A stretch of 49,566 nt of DNA from Planctomycetota bacterium (GTDB lineage Bacteria; Planctomycetota; UBA11346). The notes beneath the pieces were generated by a model that was not told the DNA's origin, did not search any database, and was given only the letters and a program-made list of their open reading frames with translations. Of this stretch, positions 41,271 through 49,566 are shown one piece after another (the first letter of the stretch is position 1; every line of letters starts with the position of its first letter). The position numbers and the translations under genes are program-made. The stretch spans positions 1-49,566 of the forward strand of contig JALHRW010000014.1 in NCBI GenBank assembly GCA_022841245.1. Direction: 5' to 3'.

Positions 41271-43616
41271 TCAGAATCCCGACGCCGGCTTCACCGCCAG
41301 GGTGAAATCGCCGCTGGCCACCATCGTGCGGATGACATCCGCCTTGTTGCCACCCTTTCCAGCCAGCCACTCCGCGAGTGCGCGCTGATGGAAGCAGACG
41401 ATGAAGCTCAGCCGCACCCGGCCCTGGGCGTCCATGCCCCACTCCTCGGCCGGACTACGTCCCGCGCTGCCAGCCTTGCGCAGACTCATTGCCGGCACCT
41501 GCGGCGGGAAGGCGTGGACCAGGACCTGGCCGCTGCCGCCGTCGAAGCTGATCTGCGCCGGAGCGCGTCCAGCCATGCCCGGCATGACCACCAGCACGCC
41601 GCTGCCACCCAGACGGCTGTGGACGTCCAGCCAGCCGGCGGCCGAGCGCTCCTGCATCACCGGCAGCAGCGGCACGTCGTAGCCGGCCGCCTTCCACGTC
41701 CAGGCAGTGGCCGGATCGAGCTGCAGAATGCCGCCCAGTCGCCAGATCGGGAAGCGCTCGGCGTCATCCGACAGCGCCCACGTCGGGATCTCCGGCAGGT
41801 GGCCGAACTGGTAGCCGTTGCAGCTCTGGTTGACCAGGTACTGCTCGTCGCGGCCATTGCCGCCGATCGTCACCACCAGTTCGCGCTGCCAGGCATGGCG
41901 CAAGCTGCCGGCGGCCACCTCGCGCACGCTGCGCTCGGTGCCGACCCGCAGCGGAAAGGCCATGCCCAGCGACTGCAACCGGGCCGCGGCGGGGAACTGC
42001 GACAGGTCGACCACATGCTCGATGCGCAGGGCGCCCGGCACTGGCACGATCCGCGTCTCCCAGGGGAGCTTCGCGTCCTGCAGCCGGTAATGGCCGGCAG
42101 TACGAGCGGCGGTGGCAGCCTCCACCACCACCTGCGCCGTCTCGACCGTGCCGGTCACCGACAGACCCGGGCCGTAGCCATCGTCGGTCGGGCGCAGCAC
42201 CCCGAGGAAGGCGCCGGATGCGGGGCTGATATTGATCGCCTGGCGGAACACGCCCGAGCTGCCCGCGCTCTTCACCTCGACCAGCAGTTCGCCCGGCCCC
42301 TGCGGCAAGCCGTCTGGGATGGGCAACGCCACCGTCTGCGGCCTCGCCACCAGCAGGTCAGCCTGGACGCTGAGCGGCGTGCCGCGGGCGATCTCGCGAT
42401 TGGCCGAGCGGAAGACCGGGGTGAGGGTGACCACGCCAACCCCTTTCAGGTCCAGGGCGGCGGCACCGACCAGCGCCTGCACCGTCTGGCGCGGAGCGAC
42501 ATGCAGGGTCTGCGGCACGAACTCGACCGCCACCAGCGCATCGGCGTAGGTCAGGGCATCGAGGTTCAGCACCGGCGCGTAATCGTGGCCGACATCGATG
42601 CGCGTCCCCTCGACCACGTGCTCGCGCAGTGACGAGGTGTTCTCGTAGGTGTACCAGCGCTCGCCGGTCTTCTTGTCGACCACCGCGTAGATGCACATGC
42701 GTTCGTTGATCTCGCCACGCGGCAGCACCACCACGCCGGCGCGAGCCGTGCGATCGATGATGCCCTGCCAGGTGTCGAGAGCGGATTCGCAGCGCAGGGC
42801 GTTGTACCAGTCGCCCTGATGTTCAGGCCCGACGTGGGTCACAAGGCCCTTGCTGGACAGCCAGAATTCATCGCCCAGGGCGTTGCCACCAATGGCGTGG
42901 CGCACCTGCGGCCGGAAGCGGATCTCGCGCTGCTTGTCGCCGCTGTGGTTGACCAGGCTGATGTCCAGACGCACGCGGGCGCTGCCGCGCTCCAATCCGA
43001 TCACACGTCCAACCGTCACCGTTCCATCAACTCCCCACGACCTGGTCTTCACCTCGCCGGTGGTCTGCACCGTCACCGCCGCCTCGCCGCTGACCAGCGG
43101 CTTGACCGCATGCGGCGTGTTCCAGTAGTCCTTGCTGCCGTCATCGGCAGCCTCGATCCAGCCGCCGAGCAGGCCCGGGGGATTGCCCTTCTTGTCGACC
43201 GATGGCTTCGCCGCGGCCTTGCTGTAGTTGTCGAGGAACACGTTGGCGCCGGTCGCCTTGTCGGCGATCTCGATGATGCGGCCGCCGTAGGACGGCAGGA
43301 TCACCACCCGCACCAGGCCGTTCTCGAGGATCACCAGTTCGTCGCCGAGCGCGCTCGTCGCGTTGCTCAGGCGGCAGGGCGCATCGGCCTGCAGCGCCTT
43401 GACCTTGGCTGCCAGGGCGTCGGCCTGCGAAGCCGACAGATCGCGGACGGCCGGCAGCTCGGGCTGGGCGAAATCGGACATCACCGTGCCGCCCAGCTGC
43501 ACGCGCTCCCACAGGGCGCGATCCGTGCCGGGAGCGAGGCTGACGGCGGCTTCGCCGGCCCCGGCTGCGGCAACCAGCAGGATGAGGGTGCTCTGGGTCA
43601 GCATGCAGCGGATCAT
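41271..43616 (-). CDS. Large secreted beta-sandwich protein (DUF4380/mutarotase-like part), unknown function
   Basis: 781 residues from ATG 43616, ATGA-coupled to the PL26-like gene before it. Signal peptide MIRCMLTQSTLILLVAAAGAGEAA. Residues ~95-330 resemble a galactose-mutarotase-like beta-sandwich (VRVVILPSYGGRIIEI, LDISLVNHSGDKQREIRFRP). The centre looks like immunoglobulin-like beta domains. I do not recognise the C-terminal ~250 residues. A 23-base repeat shared with 2464-2486 lies in frame at 41441-41463 and encodes GRSPAEE. Context suggests a helper or enzyme acting on the same glycan as the lyase. No catalytic residues can be assigned. Confidence 0.7.
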   Translation of the reverse strand: MIRCMLTQSTLILLVAAAGAGEAAVSLAPGTDRALWERVQLGGTVMSDFAQPELPAVRDLSASQADALAAKVKALQADAPCRLSNATSALGDELVILENGLVRVVILPSYGGRIIEIADKATGANVFLDNYSKAAAKPSVDKKGNPPGLLGGWIEAADDGSKDYWNTPHAVKPLVSGEAAVTVQTTGEVKTRSWGVDGTVTVGRVIGLERGSARVRLDISLVNHSGDKQREIRFRPQVRHAIGGNALGDEFWLSSKGLVTHVGPEHQGDWYNALRCESALDTWQGIIDRTARAGVVVLPRGEINERMCIYAVVDKKTGERWYTYENTSSLREHVVEGTRIDVGHDYAPVLNLDALTYADALVAVEFVPQTLHVAPRQTVQALVGAAALDLKGVGVVTLTPVFRSANREIARGTPLSVQADLLVARPQTVALPIPDGLPQGPGELLVEVKSAGSSGVFRQAINISPASGAFLGVLRPTDDGYGPGLSVTGTVETAQVVVEAATAARTAGHYRLQDAKLPWETRIVPVPGALRIEHVVDLSQFPAAARLQSLGMAFPLRVGTERSVREVAAGSLRHAWQRELVVTIGGNGRDEQYLVNQSCNGYQFGHLPEIPTWALSDDAERFPIWRLGGILQLDPATAWTWKAAGYDVPLLPVMQERSAAGWLDVHSRLGGSGVLVVMPGMAGRAPAQISFDGGSGQVLVHAFPPQVPAMSLRKAGSAGRSPAEEWGMDAQGRVRLSFIVCFHQRALAEWLAGKGGNKADVIRTMVASGDFTLAVKPASGF
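41441..41463. repeat. Dispersed 23-bp repeat, copy B (inside a CDS)
   Basis: 20 of 23 bases match 2464-2486, including the whole GGACTACGTCCC core. On the minus strand it is read in frame as GRSPAEE within the beta-sandwich gene, so it does not disrupt that gene. Confidence 0.45.
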
Positions 43617-46102
43617 TTGACACCTCCGGCGCGCTTGATCGCGGCCATCAAATAGGGCATGTCGATGACGGCCTCGAAGCCGAGGCCTTTGGCGACGGCG
43701 TCCTTGACCATGCCGCTGGCGAGTTCCGCGACTGCCGGGTCGGCCCCCGGGGCCTCGGCGATGATGCGCAGGAAATCCGATGGCCACTGCCAGTTCTTGT
43801 GGTCGAGCTTGCGCGTGCGCGCCACAACCTCGGCGACCAGCGCGGTGGCGTTGGGATCGCCGCTCAGGGAGGCGTACTCGGCCATCGCGGGGAAGAGGCC
43901 GAAGCACGAGGACATGCCGATGCCCCAATGACCCGATGGCACCAGCATGTCGCGGTCGACTCCGCCTTGGCCCAATGCGGCCTTGATCACCTGGCCATAC
44001 ACCGGATCACCGGACCGTTCCCACGCGGACAGGATGCCTTGCAGTCCGCTGCCGAGACCGTCGCCGCCGCCGGACATGCCCCAACGCTGCGGAATGGCCG
44101 GCCGGCCAGCCCAGCCGAACTTGCTCAGACCCAGTTCGCGGCTGATATCGAGGATGTCCGCCGTCTGGGCGTGGCCGGTGAGCAGGAAATAGAGGCGCTG
44201 GCCGACCGGGTTGCCGCCGCGCGCACCGAGGTAGCCGCACGACCAGTGCTGCACGCCGTGACGCGATGCCGTGCCGCGCAGGTCGAAGTACGGTCCGGTG
44301 GTGCGCTCCTTGGGAATCTTGCGCTGCACGCTGCAGTCGAATGGCAGCTCGGGGCTCTGGCGGATGTCGGAATCGTTGCGATGACGGACGTTGGCTTCGC
44401 CCATCTCGAACCAGGCGCGGTTGCCGGTGCGCAGCCAGGCGAAGAGATAGGCGCGGTCGACCCGGCCGAAGCCGTCGCCGTTGGCCCAGCCCCAGCGGCC
44501 CCAGTCGTTCTCCCAGCGGCCATGCTGGTGGGCGTTGTCCTTGCCCGGCTCGCCGAAGCGCTGCACCAGGTCGCCGTAGTCCCACTGGCCGTACCAGCCC
44601 GCCTCGTCCTGGGCACGACGGAAGCGCTCCAGATGTTCGTCGATCTTCTGCTCGTAGTCGGCATGGACCCCGGCTTTCCTGGGCAGGTAGTCGCCCAGCG
44701 CCCGGCTCGCGGCGTAGTGCTCGGGATCAGCCATCGCCAACGGACGCGACTCGAAGGCCTGGAAGTTCTGCGCCAGGGCACCCGCATCAGCGGCTCCACG
44801 ATGGAATTCGAGTCGGAACTCCTTGGAGGAGGCCACCCCCTTCGACATGGTCGGCGCGATGGCGTCGAGGTCGACACTGGCAGCGCCGCCTTCGCCGGTG
44901 CCCCACTCGTCGCGGGCGTAACGGCGTAGATCCATCAGTGGCACCTCAGGCGGGTGCAGCATCAGCGAGGCCTCGCCGGTGGCCGCATCGTAATGGATGG
45001 CGGTGGGATGGCGTTTCCAGAACCAGCGCACGCCGAGGCTCACGCCCCACTTCTCTCCCGAGAGATCGACCCAGCCCGGGCTGCGTCCGCCACGGGCGAG
45101 GATCGATTGCGCCTGCCGGGCCGCATCGGCGCGCCAGACCTGGCTGGCGTTGGCTCCGGTCTGGGTGAGCGCGACCAGCGGGGCCTGCGCATCGGCTTCG
45201 GCCGTCACCGCCTTGCCATCGATGGTAGTGGTCAGACGCATGCCTGGCTGGGTGCGCAGGCGCAGTCCCCAGGCCTTGATGAAGTCGTCATCACCGACGC
45301 CTTCGTAAACGAAATGGGTATCGCCTTCGATCACCGCGCTGTCGCGGTACAGGTGCAGCCAGATCGAGAAGTCACCGAGATGCGGCCGGCGCAGGTCCTT
45401 GGCGATGGCCTCGCCGAGCCGCGCGACGTGATAGGTGCCGCGCACCCGCACCACGGCATGCAGCGGACCGGCTTCTTCGACCTCCACCTCGCTGATACGC
45501 ATGGTCGATGGGCCGGGGATGCCGTCGGCCAGGGCGTTGCCACGCGGGCCGTAGATGGCAGCTGCGGGCCGATGGACGAAGTCGAGCACGTGGCGGCGCT
45601 CGCCGGCGGCTGCCGGCTGGACGACACGCTCGCCCGCCTCGTAGTTGCCATTGCCGTCGATGTCGAGGTCGACGCTGTCGAGGAAGGCGGTGCCGTCCTT
45701 GCGCACGGCGAAGCGCACGGTGCCGTTGTCCACCATCACGCCCACGTCATCGCTGCGCACAGCGATCGCCTTGGCTGGGGGTGTGCGCTTCACCTCGTTG
45801 CCGTACTCGACCGTCACCGTCTCGCCGCTGCGGCCGAGGAAGTCGAGCAGCACCCACTTCACGCTGCCGTCCGGCCAGGTGGCCAGCACACGGGTTTGCA
45901 GCTCGGCCTCGCTTCCGGCGCGCAGCAGCCGCACCTGCTCGCCGTGCTTCACCTTGCCCTGGGCGATGGGGATGCCGCTGCGCACCGGATGCATCGCAGC
46001 CGGCGTCACCGCACCCATGTCGATGGTGAGATCGACGCGTTCGGCTGCGCTCAGGGCGGTGGCGGCGAGGACGACGGACGCGATGCGGTTCAGGGGAGAC
46101 AT
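43613..46102 (-). CDS. PcRGLX/YetA-family exo-rhamnogalacturonan-lyase-like protein (PL26 type)
   Basis: 829 residues, signal peptide MSPLNRIASVVLAATALSAA. The N-terminal domain has the family hallmarks: GAVTPAAMHPVRSGIPIAQG and the segment LATWPDGSVKWVLLDF (~70-85). A central beta-sandwich carries an Asp-rich loop, DLDIDGNGNYEAGE, that may bind calcium. The C-terminal (alpha/alpha) part includes DWGRWGWANGDG and HWSCGYLGARGGNP. Known members remove unsaturated galacturonosyl-rhamnose from the ends of rhamnogalacturonan I. The start at 46102 overlaps the EamA gene by 13 bases, and the downstream beta-sandwich gene is ATGA-coupled. Exact specificity is not readable. Confidence 0.82.
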   Translation of the reverse strand: MSPLNRIASVVLAATALSAAERVDLTIDMGAVTPAAMHPVRSGIPIAQGKVKHGEQVRLLRAGSEAELQTRVLATWPDGSVKWVLLDFLGRSGETVTVEYGNEVKRTPPAKAIAVRSDDVGVMVDNGTVRFAVRKDGTAFLDSVDLDIDGNGNYEAGERVVQPAAAGERRHVLDFVHRPAAAIYGPRGNALADGIPGPSTMRISEVEVEEAGPLHAVVRVRGTYHVARLGEAIAKDLRRPHLGDFSIWLHLYRDSAVIEGDTHFVYEGVGDDDFIKAWGLRLRTQPGMRLTTTIDGKAVTAEADAQAPLVALTQTGANASQVWRADAARQAQSILARGGRSPGWVDLSGEKWGVSLGVRWFWKRHPTAIHYDAATGEASLMLHPPEVPLMDLRRYARDEWGTGEGGAASVDLDAIAPTMSKGVASSKEFRLEFHRGAADAGALAQNFQAFESRPLAMADPEHYAASRALGDYLPRKAGVHADYEQKIDEHLERFRRAQDEAGWYGQWDYGDLVQRFGEPGKDNAHQHGRWENDWGRWGWANGDGFGRVDRAYLFAWLRTGNRAWFEMGEANVRHRNDSDIRQSPELPFDCSVQRKIPKERTTGPYFDLRGTASRHGVQHWSCGYLGARGGNPVGQRLYFLLTGHAQTADILDISRELGLSKFGWAGRPAIPQRWGMSGGGDGLGSGLQGILSAWERSGDPVYGQVIKAALGQGGVDRDMLVPSGHWGIGMSSCFGLFPAMAEYASLSGDPNATALVAEVVARTRKLDHKNWQWPSDFLRIIAEAPGADPAVAELASGMVKDAVAKGLGFEAVIDMPYLMAAIKRAGGVK

Positions 46103-47094
46103 GCAGATTCCTTTGCGCCAAGGGGCGCGACAGGGCCGGCGCCCCGCGGGGCGAGCTGGGCGAGGACGACAGCGGCGGCGATCAGCGCTCCGCCGAGCAG
46201 CAGACTGGCAGTCAGACGCTCGTCCGCGTAGGCGATGCCGAGCAGGCGCGACAGCAGCCCGGGTGCGAACATAGCGGTGAACGCGGCGAAAATCGGTAGA
46301 CTGCAATAGAGGACGCCGGCGGTGACTGCACCGACTCCGCCCTGGAAGGCGAACATCAGACCGGTTCCACCGAGCGTCGGCAGCACCACCAGCAGCGCCA
46401 GGCAGGTCAGGGCGCCGCCGTGGTGCGCCGGTGCGAGCAGGCTTGCCGCCTGCGGTGCGAGAATGAGGGCCGGCACCAGCATCAGCAGGCCAGTGAACAG
46501 GAACGAGAGGGTGCTCATCCGCCACGGCCGGTTGCCGGCGTGGCGGGGCGATTCGACCACCAGGATCTGCAGGGTGAAGGCGACCGCGCTGCCCACCGCC
46601 TCCAGTTCGCCGCGGCCGAACCCGACCGCCCCGGCATCGAACCCGCCGAGCATCGCCGAGCCGGCCAGTACCAGCACCACCGACAGCCAGATGAGCGGAT
46701 GCGGGATGCGACGAGTCGCCAGCGCGACCCACAACGGCAGGAGGATGGCGTATCCTTGGGCGAGGAAGGCCGAAGTGCTGGCCGAGGTGTAGGCCATGCT
46801 GTCCATCTGCAGGGCCAGGGCGATCGCCGAGAGCACCGATAGTTCAGCGGCCTGGCGCATCTCGCCCGAGGTCGATGCCAACAAGCGGCGGCCCAGGATC
46901 AGGGCGAGGATCAGCCCGGCCGCGAGGAACCGCCAGGCCAACGCCCCCATCGAGATGGCCCACGAGGACATGCCGGGCTCGGCGGCCGACCACCACTGCC
47001 CGAGGGCTTTGATCACCGGGAAGCTGCCGCCCCAGCACAGGCAGGCGACCAGCAGCATGGCGAACGATAGGCGTGGATGCCGGCCGGGGCTCAT
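46090..47094 (-). CDS. EamA/DMT-family transporter (second)
   Basis: 334 residues from ATG 47094, with about ten membrane helices. MLLVACLCWGGSFPVIKALG is a typical EamA opening. The second repeat begins near AVAFTLQILVV and ends with YADERLTASLLLGGALIAAAVV. Substrate unknown. A transporter of pectin- or rhamnose-derived products would suit the location directly before the PL26-like gene, with which it overlaps. It is only distantly similar to the EamA protein at 40283 and not a recent copy. Confidence 0.92.
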   Translation of the reverse strand: MSPGRHPRLSFAMLLVACLCWGGSFPVIKALGQWWSAAEPGMSSWAISMGALAWRFLAAGLILALILGRRLLASTSGEMRQAAELSVLSAIALALQMDSMAYTSASTSAFLAQGYAILLPLWVALATRRIPHPLIWLSVVLVLAGSAMLGGFDAGAVGFGRGELEAVGSAVAFTLQILVVESPRHAGNRPWRMSTLSFLFTGLLMLVPALILAPQAASLLAPAHHGGALTCLALLVVLPTLGGTGLMFAFQGGVGAVTAGVLYCSLPIFAAFTAMFAPGLLSRLLGIAYADERLTASLLLGGALIAAAVVLAQLAPRGAGPVAPLGAKESACLP

Positions 47095-47200
47095 GTTCAG
47101 GCACGCTATGCAGCCGACGGTCGCAGATCCATGGCGTTGCCGGATCCGGGCATGCGGATTCCTCGCCGTCACGCCCTGAGCGGGAGCCGTTGCGCGGGAC

Positions 47201-48019
47201 TCAGCCCAGGCCGCGACGCCACGCTGCCGGAGAGGCGCCGTAGCGCGCGCGGAAGCGCACAGACAGATGCGCTCCGTCGCGGAAGCCGCAACGCCCGGCG
47301 ATGACCGCCGCCGGCAGGTCGCTGCCGGCCAGCAGCTGCGCCGCGCGCTCCAGGCGGAGGCGTTCGTGCAGGTGCGCGACGCCGAGACCGTGGCTGCGCT
47401 GCGCCAGGCGCTGCACGCCGACCCGGCTGAGGCCGAGCCGGCCGGCGATCTCGTGCACACGCAGCGGCCGATCGAGACAGCCGCGCAGGGCCGCGAGCAG
47501 TCGGGCTGCTCCGGGATCGCGGCCATGCAAAGCGGAGCCGAGGGCCAGGCACCAGCGGTCGAGCTCGCCGGCGGCGCTCAGGCGGTCAGCCGACGCGTCG
47601 ACCGCCTCGATCCCCTGCAGCGTCTCCATGCAGCCTGGCGGAGCGGGGCAGGGCACCGCCAGCGGCTCGGGGCAGGCCGACCGCAGCCAGGCGAGCAGTC
47701 CGCGTGCATCGTCCTCGACCTGGAAATTGAGGCCGAATTGCAGATGGCCGGCACTACGCAACCGATGCCGTGCTCCGGCCGGCAGCAGATGCACGACGCC
47801 AGGACCCAGCCGCCGCCAGCCACCACCCCAATCGACCGCCAACTCGCCCTCCAGCACCTGGATGGCCTGGAGGAAGGCGTGCCCGTGCCAGTCCATGCTC
47901 CGTTCCGCTCCCCAGCGATGGAAATTGAGGTCGGCGTACGGCGCTGTCCGCGGCAACCGCAGGTGGTGAGACAGATCGCCAAGCAGCGGAGACGACGCGG
48001 CAGCAGCGGTGCGGGCCAT
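47201..48019 (-). CDS. AraC-family transcriptional regulator
   Basis: 272 residues. N-terminal cupin-like sensor: MDWHGHAFLQAIQVLEGELAV and the RRLGPGVVHLLPAGARHRL block. The C-terminal DNA-binding part contains RVHEIAGRLGLSRVGVQRL, then the second helix-turn-helix DLPAAVIAGRCGFRDGAHLSVRFRARYG. It lies 106 bases upstream of the EamA-lyase operon on the same strand and 11 bases from the divergent gene at 48031, so it can control both. Two overlapping GCTATG hexamers lie in the 11-base gap and start region (48023-48033). Confidence 0.92.
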   Translation of the reverse strand: MARTAAAASSPLLGDLSHHLRLPRTAPYADLNFHRWGAERSMDWHGHAFLQAIQVLEGELAVDWGGGWRRLGPGVVHLLPAGARHRLRSAGHLQFGLNFQVEDDARGLLAWLRSACPEPLAVPCPAPPGCMETLQGIEAVDASADRLSAAGELDRWCLALGSALHGRDPGAARLLAALRGCLDRPLRVHEIAGRLGLSRVGVQRLAQRSHGLGVAHLHERLRLERAAQLLAGSDLPAAVIAGRCGFRDGAHLSVRFRARYGASPAAWRRGLG

Positions 48020-48030
48020 GACGCTATGCT

Positions 48031-49026
48031 ATGGGCATGACCGCCACCGTCGACCTCGCCGCCATCCGCCACCGCCTGACCGCCGCCGGCACCGCTGCCG
48101 TCGCCGCGCCGGACGCCGACTTCTACACCCTCGCCGACTGGGCCATCACCCGCACCATCATGGGCGAGGACCTGCGCAGCCTGCCCAAGGCAGAGCGTCT
48201 GCCGTGGCTTTCGCGCATGATCGCCATGCAGGATCCAGGCGACGGTTCGTTCCCGCAATATGCCCATCACAGCAAGCTGCATGGCAATGGCACCGCCGTC
48301 GGCGGCATCGGCGCGCTCGGCGGCCGGTTGCGCCACTCCGTTCGGCTCTACCAGCCCTTCGCCGGGGTCGACAACATCGCCAACTGGCTGAACACCGCCA
48401 TCGACTGGTCCAAGCAATGGTCGGCCTCGCACCTGTTCTGGGGTGGCGTCCACTGCTTCGCCTGCTCGCCCCGGGCGCACGCAGGCTGGACCTCGACCGT
48501 GCTCGCCTGGCTGGACCGCGAAGCCGACCCCGCCACCGGCTGGTGGCGGCGCGGTGTCGCCCACGCCGACCGGCACCAGCCGCTCGGCGGAGCGGTGCAC
48601 ATCCTGCCGATCTATCAGCACCTCGGCCGGCGCTTCCCCTTCATCGAGCGCACCGTCGATTCGACGCTGGCGCTGCAGTACGCGGATGGCCACTGGCTCG
48701 ATGGCCGTGAAGACGGCATCACCTATCTCGAACTCGATGCCCTCTATGTCTTCGCCCTCGGCCGGCTGTGGGCGCCCGGCTACCGTGCCGCGGAGGTGGC
48801 GGCAGCCGTGGAGCGCCACGCCGCACTGGTGCTCCGCGATCTGGATGGCCAGCTCGCCCGCGCCATGTCCAGCCATGCGCACCACCTGCTCTGCCTGGTC
48901 GGCATCCTCGGCCTGCACCGCCAGCTGTCGCCGGAGCGCTTCCGCGACGATCGCGCGTGGAGCGACATCTTCAGCGATCCGGCGCTCTACCGCACCGCCG
49001 CGATCGAGGCCGGGCTCCCGGCCTGA
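48031..49026 (+). CDS. Unrecognised protein, possible alpha/alpha-barrel enzyme
   Basis: 331 residues (ATG 48031, or 48037). I cannot place it in a named family. Aromatic, Trp-rich blocks that alternate with helices (DPGDGSFPQYAHHSK, WSASHLFWGGVHCF, DGHWLDGREDGITYLELDAL) resemble the repeated QW/DGSW-like turns of alpha/alpha-toroid enzymes such as squalene-cyclase-like or glycoside-processing proteins. No signal peptide. It is divergent from the AraC gene with an 11-base gap, so the two probably share control. A sugar-processing role is inference from context. Confidence 0.7.
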   Translation: MGMTATVDLAAIRHRLTAAGTAAVAAPDADFYTLADWAITRTIMGEDLRSLPKAERLPWLSRMIAMQDPGDGSFPQYAHHSKLHGNGTAVGGIGALGGRLRHSVRLYQPFAGVDNIANWLNTAIDWSKQWSASHLFWGGVHCFACSPRAHAGWTSTVLAWLDREADPATGWWRRGVAHADRHQPLGGAVHILPIYQHLGRRFPFIERTVDSTLALQYADGHWLDGREDGITYLELDALYVFALGRLWAPGYRAAEVAAAVERHAALVLRDLDGQLARAMSSHAHHLLCLVGILGLHRQLSPERFRDDRAWSDIFSDPALYRTAAIEAGLPA

Positions 49027-49032
49027 CGTCGG

Positions 49033-49566
<534 letters not shown>

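Overview
The window is a GC-rich chromosomal segment, about two thirds G+C by eye, with tightly packed genes. It has no RNA gene, IS element or CRISPR array that I can see. The gene content suggests a flagellated Gram-negative bacterium of the PVC group, Planctomycetota or Lentisphaerota-like. The reasons are a Ser/Thr kinase with DWG in place of DFG, families of prepilin-like proteins next to AraC regulators, large secreted beta-helix proteins, and several carbohydrate-active genes. The phylum call is inference only.

Layout. 1-2374 (minus): flgF-flgG-flgA, with flgA running off the left edge. 2666-3751 (plus): an SGNH hydrolase. 3794-13749: three paralogous giant membrane proteins, kinase / TM / beta-sandwich / helical repeats / LRR / C-type-lectin-like. 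The first is a pseudokinase lacking the N-lobe (minus). The second has a complete kinase (plus). The third has lost the kinase and keeps a frameshifted remnant of the missing part upstream (plus). 13759-16613 (minus): a Gfo/Idh/MocA oxidoreductase coupled to a creatininase-GNAT-GNAT fusion, with a TetR regulator diverging at 16739. A near-perfect TetR-type operator lies inside the predicted promoter. 17338-18708 (minus): a lysine-6-aminotransferase-like enzyme. 18830-23875 (plus): a four-gene esterase / esterase / heparinase-like lyase / esterase operon. 23872-31154 (minus): six overlapping pseudopilin genes in the order G-G-H-I-J-K, without the rest of a type II secretion system. A divergent AraC regulator begins at 31492. 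32354-48019 (minus): three secreted beta-helix proteins, an NAT/GNAT_C acyltransferase-like protein, two EamA transporters, a large secreted beta-sandwich protein, a PcRGLX/YetA (PL26-like) lyase and an AraC regulator. 48031-49026 (plus): an unrecognised, possibly alpha/alpha-barrel protein. 49033-49566 (minus): the end of a LolD/MacB-type ABC ATPase.

How the genes may work together (inference). The right two thirds looks like a carbohydrate-scavenging region. AraC regulators would sense sugars. Secreted lyases, esterases and beta-helix proteins would open acetylated or uronic-acid-containing glycans. EamA carriers would move small products, and the pseudopilin set could serve a type II-like export device whose motor and secretin are elsewhere. 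The most unusual elements are the decaying kinase-LRR-lectin paralogue array, the creatininase-double-GNAT fusion with its readable TetR switch, and the stand-alone, oversized gspGGHIJK-like operon.
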